From Gemmatimonadota bacterium (lineage in GTDB: Bacteria; Gemmatimonadota; Gemmatimonadetes; Gemmatimonadales; Gemmatimonadaceae), in contig JACPFW010000003.1 in the NCBI GenBank assembly GCA_016182795.1, forward strand, positions 1 through 64,000: a DNA stretch of 64,000 bases, in the 5' to 3' direction. The position numbers and the translations under genes are program-made. Below the pieces are notes generated by a model. That model saw only the letters and a program-made list of their open reading frames with translations, did not search any database and had not been told where the DNA came from. Positions 51,832 to 60,330 of the stretch are shown piece by piece (positions within the stretch are counted from its first letter, which is position 1; each line of letters begins with the position of its first letter).

Positions 51832-54048
51832 CTAGAAGCTCGAGCGCACGGCGACGACGACGTTGCGCCCCGGTTCCGGACGGAAGAAGCCGGCGTTGGC
51901 CGCTTCCGCGTACAGCTTGTTGGTCAGGTTGTTGACCTGCAGATCGAGGTCCTGCCGCACGCCGCCGATGGTGAACAGATGCGCCCCACCGCGCAGGTTG
52001 TGCACCACGAACGCCGGCAGCACGTCTCCAACCGGGCTCGAGCCGGCGATGATGTCCTTCTGCTCGCCGTTGCGGCGCACCGCGTACTCCACCCAGCCGC
52101 GTCCGCTCGCCGCGCGCCAGCCGACCGTCCCCACCAGCTTCGTGGCGTAGGTGTCGCCGATCGGAATGGTGCGGTCGAGCAGATTGACGCTCTTGACCTG
52201 CGAGTAGTTCGCCGACGCCGTGAGGCCGTGCGCGAAGAGCATCGTGCCGGTCGCTTCGTAGCCCGAGGCGCGGAGCTTGCCGACGTTCACGTTCCGGTAT
52301 TCCGGCAGGTTGCTGACCTTGGCGCCGGTCGCCGAAATGCGCACCGCGTTGCGAATGTCGTTGCGATATACGAAGGTCTCGAACGCCACGCGGTCATTGC
52401 GGAACTTGAGGCCGAGGTCGGTGTTGAGGCTCTGCTCCGGCTTCAGGTCCGGCGTCGCCGACTGATACGCCGATCCTTCTGGCGTCGGGCCGTTGAAATA
52501 GCGCTCCACCAGGTTCGGGGCGCGGAATCCGCGGCCCACCGACGCCACGAGGTTCAGCTGCGACGTCAGCTTGAACAGCGCGTTCGTCGCGAAGACGCCC
52601 GTCGCCTGCTGGTCGCCCGGCGGGATCGTCGCCAGCCCGGCCGTCGGCAGGGCCTCCGAACTCACGCGCTGCCAGCGGCCGCCGACGATGAGCGACAGCC
52701 GGTCGTGCAGGCGCAGGTCGTTCTGCAGGAAGATGCCCGTGCTGGACAGCGTCGCCGACGGCAGCGACGGGGTCGTCTTCGACTTCGGCTTCGGCGGACC
52801 GAAGCCATACATGGTCGTCTGGCTCGAATCGCGGCCGACCGCGTTGTCGTGGAAGTAATCCACGCCGTACACGATGATGTCGCGCGAGAAGATCTTGGTG
52901 GCTTCCGCGCGGAACCCGGTCGTCGTCAGGTCGGTGTGGTTGCGCGTCTGGATGTCGATGCCGGCGCTGGCGGGGTACGGGTCGCCGAACGGCGCAAAGA
53001 TGCCCTGCGCGAGGTCGCGGCCATTGACCGTCCGATAGGCGATGACATCCGCCTTGTCGAACACCTTCGCGCCGGTGAGCACGCCAGTGCTGAAGCCGGC
53101 GCTCCACTTCGTGAAGTGCTGATTGGGATACGTGATCTGGATCTTGGTCTGGTCGCCGCCAATGAGCGCCGGATCGATGTAGCCGAAGCCGGAGTTCCTG
53201 GCGTCATACGTCTCGGCCCGCACGAAGGCGCCGGTGCCCGACTTGTACCGCCACCCGAGATAGACCGAGGCGTTCTTGTCGTTCACACCCGCGTTCTGCA
53301 GGGTGACGTTGTCAGAGAAGGACACGTTGCCATAATGCCCCTTGGGCGCGTCGTAGTTGCCCGCGTCGCGCTTGGCTCCCGTCGCCAGCAGCACGAAGTT
53401 GCCGGCCCGGGCGCTGAACGACGCCTCTCCGCGCGTCAACTCACCGGCGCTGCCGTAGCGGTAGCCCAGCGAGCCGGCCGTATTGGGCGCGTTCTTCGAG
53501 AAGCTCGGCACCTTCGTGATGATGTTCATCACGCCGCCAATCGCGTCCGTGCCGTACAGCACTGACGCCGGGCCGCGGACGACCTCGACACGCTGAATCG
53601 TGGCCACGTCGACGATGCCGGGGATCTCGCCGAAATCCTGCTGGCGGCGCGCGTTGTTGAGACGCAGGCCGTCCTGCAGGAGCAGGATGCGCTGGCCGCG
53701 CTGGCCGCGAATCGACGGACGGGCCTGGTTCGTGCCCGTGCCAATGACGTCCACGCCGGGCAGTTCACGCAGCAAGTCGGCGGCGGTGTTCGGCTGCCGC
53801 TCACGCAGCACCGTGGAGTCGAGCACGCTCACCGGCGACGGCACAGCCTGCACGTCCGTGGCACGCCGCGTGGCGGTCACCGTCACGGCGCCCAGCGCGG
53901 TCGACTTGCGAGCGCGCGTCGAATCGGCGGCGTTGGTGGCGTTTTGGGGAGTATTCGCCTGCTGGGCGCCGGCGACGGCGGTCACCAAGACAAGAGCCGC
54001 GGCGGCAAGCGTCACGCGAGCGGCTGAATGAGAGATGTAAGGGAGCAT
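51832..54048 (-). CDS. TonB-dependent outer-membrane receptor, possibly for an NAD precursor
   Basis: This 738-residue protein has a signal peptide (ending AVAGAQQ), the plug with TVTATRRATD (TonB-box region), LLRELPGVDVIG, RPSIRGQRGQRILLLQDGL and VEVVRGPASVLYGTDAIGG, and a 22-strand-type barrel ending in VVVAVRSSF. TonB box and plug motifs are complete, so it should be functional. It is the last gene of a same-strand run containing PnuC, a NadR-type kinase and a two-component pair, from which it is separated by 56 bases. Nicotinamide riboside or a related compound is a context-based guess; it could also be a vitamin or siderophore receptor. Confidence 0.85.
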   Translation of the reverse strand: MLPYISHSAARVTLAAAALVLVTAVAGAQQANTPQNATNAADSTRARKSTALGAVTVTATRRATDVQAVPSPVSVLDSTVLRERQPNTAADLLRELPGVDVIGTGTNQARPSIRGQRGQRILLLQDGLRLNNARRQQDFGEIPGIVDVATIQRVEVVRGPASVLYGTDAIGGVMNIITKVPSFSKNAPNTAGSLGYRYGSAGELTRGEASFSARAGNFVLLATGAKRDAGNYDAPKGHYGNVSFSDNVTLQNAGVNDKNASVYLGWRYKSGTGAFVRAETYDARNSGFGYIDPALIGGDQTKIQITYPNQHFTKWSAGFSTGVLTGAKVFDKADVIAYRTVNGRDLAQGIFAPFGDPYPASAGIDIQTRNHTDLTTTGFRAEATKIFSRDIIVYGVDYFHDNAVGRDSSQTTMYGFGPPKPKSKTTPSLPSATLSSTGIFLQNDLRLHDRLSLIVGGRWQRVSSEALPTAGLATIPPGDQQATGVFATNALFKLTSQLNLVASVGRGFRAPNLVERYFNGPTPEGSAYQSATPDLKPEQSLNTDLGLKFRNDRVAFETFVYRNDIRNAVRISATGAKVSNLPEYRNVNVGKLRASGYEATGTMLFAHGLTASANYSQVKSVNLLDRTIPIGDTYATKLVGTVGWRAASGRGWVEYAVRRNGEQKDIIAGSSPVGDVLPAFVVHNLRGGAHLFTIGGVRQDLDLQVNNLTNKLYAEAANAGFFRPEPGRNVVVAVRSSF

Positions 54049-54104
54049 GCAAGGAGATTACGGACAGCCCTCCGCCCTCTCCATTGCCACTTGTACGTAA
54101 GTAA

Positions 54105-54773
54105 TTACCCTACATCAATTCCATGCTCGAGACAGTAGCGCGTGAGCCCGGCAACCGTGTGGATGCCCAGCTTCTTCATCAACGCCTGCCGATGCGCCTC
54201 AACCGTGCGCGTACTGATGCCGAGCTCCGCCCCGATCTCCTTGTTGGCGCGCCCCTGCGCGATAAAGCGCAGTACTTCACGTTCGCGAGGTGACAGCACC
54301 TCGGTGCCCGGCGGCGGCGTCGGTGCCACGTCCTTGGCCGACTTGCCCTCGCGCAGCGCCTGCGCCACCCGCTGGGCGACCAGCGCCGAGAAATACGTGT
54401 CGCCGTTGAAGACGGTCTTGATGGCCCGCCGCAGTTCATCGGGCGCCGAGTCCTTGCGGCAGTAGCCGTGCGCTCCGGTCCGGACGCTCTCCAGAATGTA
54501 TTCGGCGTCGTCGTGCACGCTGAGCATGAGCACGCGCGTCTGCGGCGCGCGCTCGAGAATCTCGGGCACGGCGTGCAGTCCTGACCCGCCCGGCATGGAG
54601 ATGTCGAGCACCAGCACGTCAGGCTTGAGGTCGGCCGCAAGCGCGATCGCCGCGGCGGCCGTGGCTCCCTCGCCGATAATGGTGAAGTCGGGCGCTTCCT
54701 CGAGCACATGGCGCAGGCCTTCGCGCACGATCACGTGGTCGTCCACGAGGACGAGGCGAATGGGCGTGGTCAT
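54105..54773 (-). CDS. NarL/FixJ-type response regulator
   Basis: In this 222-residue protein, a receiver (LVDDHVIVREGL, Asp in VLVLDISMPGGSG, Lys in GYCRKDS) is joined to a LuxR-type helix-turn-helix (LSPREREVLRFIAQGRANKE, then STRTVEAHRQALMKKLGI). Its start overlaps the stop of the sensor kinase gene. The pair would control transcription, plausibly of its own operon and of the receptor gene downstream. Confidence 0.93.
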   Translation of the reverse strand: MTTPIRLVLVDDHVIVREGLRHVLEEAPDFTIIGEGATAAAAIALAADLKPDVLVLDISMPGGSGLHAVPEILERAPQTRVLMLSVHDDAEYILESVRTGAHGYCRKDSAPDELRRAIKTVFNGDTYFSALVAQRVAQALREGKSAKDVAPTPPPGTEVLSPREREVLRFIAQGRANKEIGAELGISTRTVEAHRQALMKKLGIHTVAGLTRYCLEHGIDVG

Positions 54774-56071
54774 TGCTTGGAATCTTCCGCCAGCGGGACT
54801 TCGATGGCAATGGTCACGCCGTGCTGGGGCGCGCTGGTGACCCGCACGTCGCCGCCGACGCTCGCAATGCGTTCGCGCATTCCCGCGAGCCCAAGGTGGC
54901 CGGCGGTCTCGAGCCGCTCAAGGTGCTGCGCGTCGAACCCCGGTCCGTTGTCGCTCACGGTCAGCCGCACGACGTCGCGGTCGGTCGACGCCACCACGCG
55001 TACCGGGGCGTCGCTGGCGTGGCGACCGATGTTCGACAGGCTCTCCTGCAGCGCGCGGAACAGCGCCACCTCCGCCTCATCACTCACCACGGGCAGGCTC
55101 TCGGGCGCGTCGAACGTGGTGACCGCCTCGCGCCGCGACGCGAACTCGCCGACCAGCGAGCGTAGGGCGGGGAGCAGGCCGAGGTCATCGAGCAGCGATG
55201 GGCGCAGGTCGTGCGTCACGTCGCGAATCTGCGTGAGCCCGGTGTCCACCAGCGTCACCGCGCGCGCCACACGCTTGCGGAGTGCTTCGTCCACGCGTTC
55301 GCCAATCGCGCCGAGCTCGAGCTTGAGCGCGGCGAACACCTGCGCCGTCTCGTCGTGCAGCGCGAGCGACAACCGCCGCCGCTCCTCCTCGTGCTGCCGC
55401 ACCATGCGCCGCTGCAGGTATTCAAGTTCCTCGGTGCGCAGGCGAAGTCCGTCGGCCAGTTCGTGGTTGACCAACAGGAGAATGCCGGCGCACGCGCCGA
55501 GCAGGAACAGGATGTCCAGATAGTAGCCCCACGGCGTCCACACCCCGCGCGCGCGCAGGATGGGGTAGTCGAGGTGGTGCAGGCCCCACAGCAGGAACGT
55601 GACCGAGAGCATCGACGCGCCGCTCGACGGATTCGCCAGCCGGTAGCGCAGAAACATTGCGCCCGTGGCAAGCGTGGCGACGCTCAGGAAGAGCACCGCC
55701 GGCCCCGCGGCGAGCAGGAAGTTGTCCATCCGGTAGATGGCGAGGTACGCCCACAGCGGCGGGAAGGCAACGGCCAGCAAGTAGATGTTGCGCCATTGCG
55801 CCCCGCGGCTGAAGCCGATCGCGGTCCACAGCAGCGCCAGCGCGGTCTCGCCCGTGAACACCTGATGCCAGTACAACCAGTGCGGATCCTGCTGCACCAT
55901 GAAGGCCAGAATCGCGAAGAGCCGCGCCAGGTACATGGTCCACGCGATGCCAAACCAGGCGAAGTGCGGCCGGCCGTAGCGCGCATACAGCGCAAAGCAG
56001 AGCCCGCCGGCGAGCGCGGTGATCGCCGCCTGCAGGATGGCGGCATCGAGTTCAAGGACGGCGGACCTCAT
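54770..56071 (-). CDS. Membrane histidine kinase, HisKA_3 type
   Basis: This 433-residue protein has six to seven N-terminal membrane segments (for example ITALAGGLCFALYA and ILFLLGACAGILLLVNH), a short coiled linker, and a HisKA_3 domain with the phospho-His in LSLALHDETAQVFAALKL. The HATPase follows with LFRALQESLSNIGRHA, SDNGPGF and HLGLAGMRERI. This architecture pairs with NarL-type regulators such as the one downstream. The start overlaps the NadR-type kinase stop. The sensing region has no recognisable extracellular domain, so the signal may come from within the membrane or from a partner such as PnuC. Confidence 0.9.
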   Translation of the reverse strand: MRSAVLELDAAILQAAITALAGGLCFALYARYGRPHFAWFGIAWTMYLARLFAILAFMVQQDPHWLYWHQVFTGETALALLWTAIGFSRGAQWRNIYLLAVAFPPLWAYLAIYRMDNFLLAAGPAVLFLSVATLATGAMFLRYRLANPSSGASMLSVTFLLWGLHHLDYPILRARGVWTPWGYYLDILFLLGACAGILLLVNHELADGLRLRTEELEYLQRRMVRQHEEERRRLSLALHDETAQVFAALKLELGAIGERVDEALRKRVARAVTLVDTGLTQIRDVTHDLRPSLLDDLGLLPALRSLVGEFASRREAVTTFDAPESLPVVSDEAEVALFRALQESLSNIGRHASDAPVRVVASTDRDVVRLTVSDNGPGFDAQHLERLETAGHLGLAGMRERIASVGGDVRVTSAPQHGVTIAIEVPLAEDSKQ

Positions 56072-56604
56072 GGCACGCTCCCGTGCGGCGCGGCGGCGCG
56101 AATGGCCTGCAGCGCGTGAGTGGTACGTTCATCGCCGGCGCCCGCCACCACTTCCACGCGGGCCCCGAGGTCCCGCAGCGTGGTGGTGAACGCCTCATGC
56201 ATCGCGAGGCGGTCACCGTCGGCGGGGCGGTCGCGCACACCGTCCGGCTCCCACGGCAGGTCGGGCAGACACAACAGATATAAGTCGGCCAGCTGCGCGC
56301 GGCATTCGGCCTCGATCCACGCCGGGCAGGCGCCGTAATACGCCCGGGCGTACACCACCGTGCTCACCAGATCGGTGTCGGCAACGAGCACCGCCGGCGC
56401 CATCGCCGTGGCGGCGGCCAGCGCGTCACGCGTGGCGATGGCGATCGGCTCCACGTCGGCGGCGCTGAGCGCGCCGTGTCGCGACTCGGCGTAGCGGCGC
56501 GCCGCCTCCGCCACCCACGGCGCACGCATCTCCGCGGCCAGGCGCCGGGCCAGCGTCGTCTTCCCCGTGCATTCCGAGCCGGTCACGACCACGCGCCACG
56601 TCAC
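56068..56604 (-). CDS. NadR-type ribosylnicotinamide kinase (P-loop)
   Basis: This 178-residue cytosolic kinase starts at GTG 56604, overlapping the pnuC stop. A P-loop near the N-terminus (VVTGSECTGKTTLARRLA) corresponds to the NadR C-terminal domain GxxSxGKST, and is followed by WVAEAARRYAESR, VLVADTDLVSTVVYARAYYG and YLLCLPDLPWEPDGVRD, all typical of that domain. It phosphorylates nicotinamide riboside after uptake, trapping it as NMN. The N-terminal adenylyltransferase and repressor domains of full NadR are absent, as in other free-standing versions next to pnuC. Confidence 0.82.
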   Translation of the reverse strand: MTWRVVVTGSECTGKTTLARRLAAEMRAPWVAEAARRYAESRHGALSAADVEPIAIATRDALAAATAMAPAVLVADTDLVSTVVYARAYYGACPAWIEAECRAQLADLYLLCLPDLPWEPDGVRDRPADGDRLAMHEAFTTTLRDLGARVEVVAGAGDERTTHALQAIRAAAPHGSVP

Positions 56605-57227
56605 GCGCTCACCCCCGCCTGTCCCCGGAGCGACTGGCGCCAGCCGTGCCAGCCGAGCGCGGCCAGCAGCAGGAAGACGGCGTACTGCACCGCGGTCAAC
56701 GGCAGGCCGCGCTGGATGAAGAGCGGCACATACACGAGGTCGGCGGCGATCCAGATCAGCCAGTTCTCCAGCAGCTTGCGCGTCATCATCCACTGCGCCA
56801 CGAGACTGGCGCTCGTGAGCAACGCGTCAAAGTAGGGGACCGGCGAGTCGGTGTAGCGGTCGAGCAGTGCGCCCAGCAGGAGACCGCCGAACAGAAAGAG
56901 CGGCAGCACGATCAGCCACTGTCGGCGCGACGCGCGGGAGACCTGCAGGCGCGAATGCTGCGCCCCGCCGAACAGCCACTCGTACCAACCGTACACGGAG
57001 AGCGCGAGGTACACGAGCTGCAGGGCCGCGTCGGCGTAGAGCTTGGCGCGCCAGAAGAGCACGGCGAAGATCGCCACGTTCACAATCGCCGTCGGCCAGC
57101 TCACGATGTGCTCGCGCGCCGACAGATAGACGCTCACCAAGCCGAACACAACGGCGGTGAGTTCCAGCGGGTCGGCGGCGCGGAGCGCCTCTGCGAACGA
57201 CTGCACGAGTCCGGCGAGGGGCGCCAC
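56601..57227 (-). CDS. pnuC: PnuC-family nicotinamide riboside transporter
   Basis: This 208-residue protein has about seven membrane helices and PnuC motifs SVYLSAREHIVSWPTAIVNV, LALSVYGWYEWLFGG and LIWIAADLVYVPLFIQRG. PnuC moves nicotinamide riboside by facilitated diffusion, driven by the kinase encoded next (overlapping GTGA). A thiamine-transporting PnuT is an alternative, but the NadR-type kinase favours riboside. It lies three bases after the M20 hydrolase gene. Confidence 0.88.
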   Translation of the reverse strand: MAPLAGLVQSFAEALRAADPLELTAVVFGLVSVYLSAREHIVSWPTAIVNVAIFAVLFWRAKLYADAALQLVYLALSVYGWYEWLFGGAQHSRLQVSRASRRQWLIVLPLFLFGGLLLGALLDRYTDSPVPYFDALLTSASLVAQWMMTRKLLENWLIWIAADLVYVPLFIQRGLPLTAVQYAVFLLLAALGWHGWRQSLRGQAGVSA

Positions 57228-57230
57228 GCC

Positions 57231-58538
57231 TTACGGTCTGACGCGCGGCGCGTTCAGGTAATCGACCGCCAGACCGGTCATGACCTGCACGCCGTACGGG
57301 AGCGCCGTTTCGTCGGCAAAGAAGCGCGGGCTGTGGTTGGATGCCGCGTCTTCAATGCGCACGCTGTCGGGCGTGACGCCCATGAAGACGAACAGGATCG
57401 GCGCCTTCTGCCGATACAGCGCGAAATCCTCCGACGGCGTCCACGCGATGTCGGCGACCGCCTTTTTCGCGTATCGCTCGAGCGTCGGCACCATCCGCGT
57501 CGTGAGCGCCGGGTCGTTCACGAGCACGGGCGTTCCCGTGGTGATCGCGACGGTGGCCGTCGCGCCCCACGCGGCGGCCACGTCCTCCGCCGTGCGCTTG
57601 ATGCGCGCGTGGATGTCGCGCTGCATGTCCGGGTCGAACATCCGCAGCGTGCCGGTCATCACCACGCTGTCGGGGATGATGTTGTGTCGCACGCCGCCGT
57701 GGATCGTGGCGATGGTCAGCACCGCGGGAGCCTGGGCAAGGTTCATCTGCCGCGAGACGATGGGCTGCAGCGCGTTGATGACCTGCGCCGAGACGACAAT
57801 GGGATCAATGCCGCCCCACGGCACGGCGCCATGCGTCTGGCGTCCCTTGACGACGATGTGGAGCTGGTCGCTGCTCGCCATCGCCCCGCCGGCGTGGTAG
57901 CCGATCTCCCCCACCGGGCCGGGGCGCACGTGCATCCCGAAGACCGCCTCCACCTTCGGGTTGTCCAGCGCTCCCTCCTCCATCATGACCGCGGCGCCCC
58001 CGCGCTCGCCCGCGGGCGCCCCCTCTTCGGCCGGCTGAAAGAGGAACGTCACCGTGCCAGGCAGCTTGTCCTTCATCCCCGCAAGCACGGTGGCCGTGCC
58101 GAGCAGCATCGCCACGTGATTGTCGTGCCCGCAGGCGTGCATCACCCCCACCTGCTGCCCGTTGTACTCCGTGCGGACGCGCGACCGGAATGGCAGGTCG
58201 ACTTCCTCGGTCACGGGGAGGGCGTCCATGTCGGCGCGAAGGGCGATCGCCGGGCCCGGCCTGCCGCCGCGGAGCACCCCGACCACGCCAGTCGTGGCGA
58301 CGTTGGTGCGGACCTCGAGGCCCAGCTTGCGCAGATGCGCCGCCACGATGCCCGCCGTTCTCGTCTCGCGGTTCCCCAGCTCCGGATGTTCGTGAAGGTC
58401 CCGCCGCCAGGCCACGACCTGCGGCAGCACCTCCTGCGTCCGCCGGCGGATTTCGGATTCGAGCGCCGACGGCGCCTGGGCTGACAGCGACGGGGCCGCC
58501 GTGGCGGCGAGGAAGGCAAGGGCGAAGAGGCGGCGCAT
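57231..58538 (-). CDS. Secreted M20-family amidohydrolase
   Basis: This 435-residue exported protein has a signal peptide (LFALAFLAATAAPSLSAQ) and M20D motifs WRRDLHEHPELGNRE, ALRADMDALPV, MHACGHDNHVAMLLG, FQPAEEGAPAGERGG and a dimerisation domain insert with KGRQTHGAVPW. It is related to IAA-amino-acid/hippurate hydrolases that split amide bonds. As the first gene of the overlapping minus-strand run with pnuC, it might release an NAD precursor or another ligand outside the inner membrane; this is speculative. Confidence 0.9.
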   Translation of the reverse strand: MRRLFALAFLAATAAPSLSAQAPSALESEIRRRTQEVLPQVVAWRRDLHEHPELGNRETRTAGIVAAHLRKLGLEVRTNVATTGVVGVLRGGRPGPAIALRADMDALPVTEEVDLPFRSRVRTEYNGQQVGVMHACGHDNHVAMLLGTATVLAGMKDKLPGTVTFLFQPAEEGAPAGERGGAAVMMEEGALDNPKVEAVFGMHVRPGPVGEIGYHAGGAMASSDQLHIVVKGRQTHGAVPWGGIDPIVVSAQVINALQPIVSRQMNLAQAPAVLTIATIHGGVRHNIIPDSVVMTGTLRMFDPDMQRDIHARIKRTAEDVAAAWGATATVAITTGTPVLVNDPALTTRMVPTLERYAKKAVADIAWTPSEDFALYRQKAPILFVFMGVTPDSVRIEDAASNHSPRFFADETALPYGVQVMTGLAVDYLNAPRVRP

Positions 58539-58620
58539 TAGGAAGGGAAGGAGGAAAGTGGACGGTAACAGCGAATGTCGGAGAAGAACAGCGCTCGGCG
58601 ATACCCCAGCCGGTCGGTGC

Positions 58621-58700
58621 GATTCTGACCCAGTCTGTCCTATTCTGTGGTATTCTGTCGTATTCCGTGCTTCTCTGTCCTATTCCGCCTCAATCTATTA
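58621..58700. repeat. Decanucleotide repeat upstream of infA
   Basis: In strict ten-base register the sequence reads GATTCTGACC, CAGTCTGTCC, TATTCTGTGG, TATTCTGTCG, TATTCCGTGC, TTCTCTGTCC, TATTCCGCCT, CAATCTATTA. The consensus is TATTCTGTCC. It occupies the promoter region of infA, between the divergent M20 gene and infA; the remaining intergenic bases show no gene. Confidence 0.75.
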
Positions 58701-58764
58701 ACATTCATCGTTTCCCCCCGCGGCCGGGGCGTTCACCGAGGCCGCCTCACGACCATCCGGATAT

Positions 58765-58986
58765 ATGGCGAAGGAAGAAGCGATCGAACTCGAGGGCACC
58801 GTTTCCGAAGTGCTTCCCAGTGCCACGTTTCGCGTGCACCTCACCAACGGGCACGACGTGCTGGCCACGATGGCGGGGAAGATGCGTCGGCATCGTATTC
58901 GCGTGCTCGCGGGCGACCGGGTGTCCGTGGAAGTCTCGCCCTACGATTTGAGTCGCGGCCGGATCACCTTCCGGCACAAGACCTGA
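58765..58986 (+). CDS. infA: Translation initiation factor IF-1
   Basis: This 73-residue S1/OB-fold protein begins [18 protein letters not shown], with [40 protein letters not shown] and FRHKT at the end, all diagnostic of IF-1. It binds the ribosomal A site during initiation. It is not next to ribosomal protein genes here and stands alone, followed by a strong terminator. A decamer repeat occupies its upstream region. Confidence 0.96.
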   Translation: MAKEEAIELEGTVSEVLPSATFRVHLTNGHDVLATMAGKMRRHRIRVLAGDRVSVEVSPYDLSRGRITFRHKT

Positions 58987-59007
58987 CCGGCGATCGGTCC
59001 TGACGAC

Positions 59008-59043
59008 AATGCGGCGGAGGCCACGATGGCCTCCGCCGCATTT
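59008..59043. terminator. Terminator after infA
   Basis: ATGCGGCGGAGGCC (59009-59022), loop ACGAT, GGCCTCCGCCGCAT (59028-59041), then TT. It is a long perfect stem with A/T flanks and can work in both directions. Confidence 0.85.
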
Positions 59044-59059
59044 GGCATTCGCGCGCGCC

Positions 59060-59218
59060 CTAGTGTTCGGCGGCCGCGGCCGGCGCGGCGTCGGGCTGCA
59101 GGTACGTCGCCTTGTGGATCTGGTACGCCAGCGTGTTCGCCACGATGGCGAGAATCACGATGAAGGCGGCAGCGCCCCATCCCTGCGACGACGGCGACAC
59201 GTTCTGCGAATTCGGCAT
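59060..59218 (-). CDS. Small single-span membrane protein, 52 residues
   Basis: ATG 59218 to TAG 59060 encodes a short hydrophilic start (MPNSQNVSPSSQGWG), one membrane helix (AAAFIVILAIVANTLAYQIH) and an Ala-rich tail (DAAPAAAAEH). The length and layout resemble small accessory subunits of respiratory complexes, but no partner gene is adjacent. Third codon positions are GC-rich as in real genes of this window, and the frame is bounded by the infA terminator. Function unknown. Confidence 0.6.
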   Translation of the reverse strand: MPNSQNVSPSSQGWGAAAFIVILAIVANTLAYQIHKATYLQPDAAPAAAAEH

Positions 59219-59297
59219 GCGATAGGCTCCCGTTCAGTGCGCGAATTGTAGCGGCCCCGCAGGGGTCCGCGCAACGCGTCGCCGTGCGTTTCCGACC

Positions 59298-59714
<417 letters not shown>

Positions 59715-59724
59715 ATTCCAAGAT

Positions 59725-60240
59725 ATGCGGAAGCGCACCCTGGCGAACAGCGCCCTCGCAGTCAGCGGCGCACTCCTCCTGATGGCCTGCGGCGACGACC
59801 CGCGCGTCGTCCGCGCCGCGAAGGCGCGGCAGGAAGTCGAAGCCGTCGCTCGGCAGGTGAGCACCACGCCCGCGCCGCCGGCCACCGGACGTTGGAATGA
59901 AGCGCAGCTCACTCGGCGCCTCGTCAACGCCGGCCTCGCCCCGCGCGCCGACGACTCGCTCCCGTCGCATCCCAAGCTCCCCGTCGCCCCCGTCGGCCTG
60001 CGCGTCGGCAAGGCCCACCTGCTGGCGTGGATCTTCGCCGACAGTTCGGCGCGCAGCCGCGTCAGCAGCACCATCGACACCCTGACGGCCATTCCAAAAG
60101 GACAGGCCAACCCGTTCGCCGAACCGCCGATGTTCGTCGTGCAGAACAATCTCATCGCCGTTCTCGTGGGCGGCAGCGACCGCCAGCGCGAGCGCGTCCG
60201 CCTCGCCATCGAGGCGGGTCTCCCCGCACCGCCTCGGTAA
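59725..60240 (+). CDS. Lipoprotein of unknown function
   Basis: ATG 59725 gives a lipoprotein signal ending LLLMAC. The 171-residue product has a helical start (AAKARQEVEAVARQV) and a compact domain with LTRRLVNAGLAPR, VGKAHLLAWIFADSSAR and FVVQNNLIAVLVGG. It looks like a small alpha/beta domain that reports similar sequences across Gemmatimonadota-like genomes, but I cannot name a family. It is divergent from the S4 gene with a 10-base gap. Inner- or outer-membrane attachment is likely. Confidence 0.6.
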   Translation: MRKRTLANSALAVSGALLLMACGDDPRVVRAAKARQEVEAVARQVSTTPAPPATGRWNEAQLTRRLVNAGLAPRADDSLPSHPKLPVAPVGLRVGKAHLLAWIFADSSARSRVSSTIDTLTAIPKGQANPFAEPPMFVVQNNLIAVLVGGSDRQRERVRLAIEAGLPAPPR

Positions 60241-60287
60241 AGCCCCGATAGCGCGCCGACCGGGGAGTCCCCCAGATTTCATCGAGC

Positions 60288-60309
60288 GACCGGCCACCCA
60301 CGGCCGGTC
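60288..60309. terminator. Hairpin between the lipoprotein gene and the LolA-like gene
   Basis: GACCGGCC (60288-60295), loop ACCCAC, GGCCGGTC (60302-60309). It ends 21 bases before the next ATG, so it may also act as a 5' leader hairpin. No T-run follows. Confidence 0.5.
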
Positions 60310-60330
60310 CTGTCACTTCCGAGGTCTGAC

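Noticed and set aside
51799-58484. Long plus-strand frames (588 and 612 codons) opposite the TonB receptor and the M20/PnuC genes
   Set aside because: Antisense shadows rich in Arg, His, Val and Ala; the minus-strand genes carry full family motifs.
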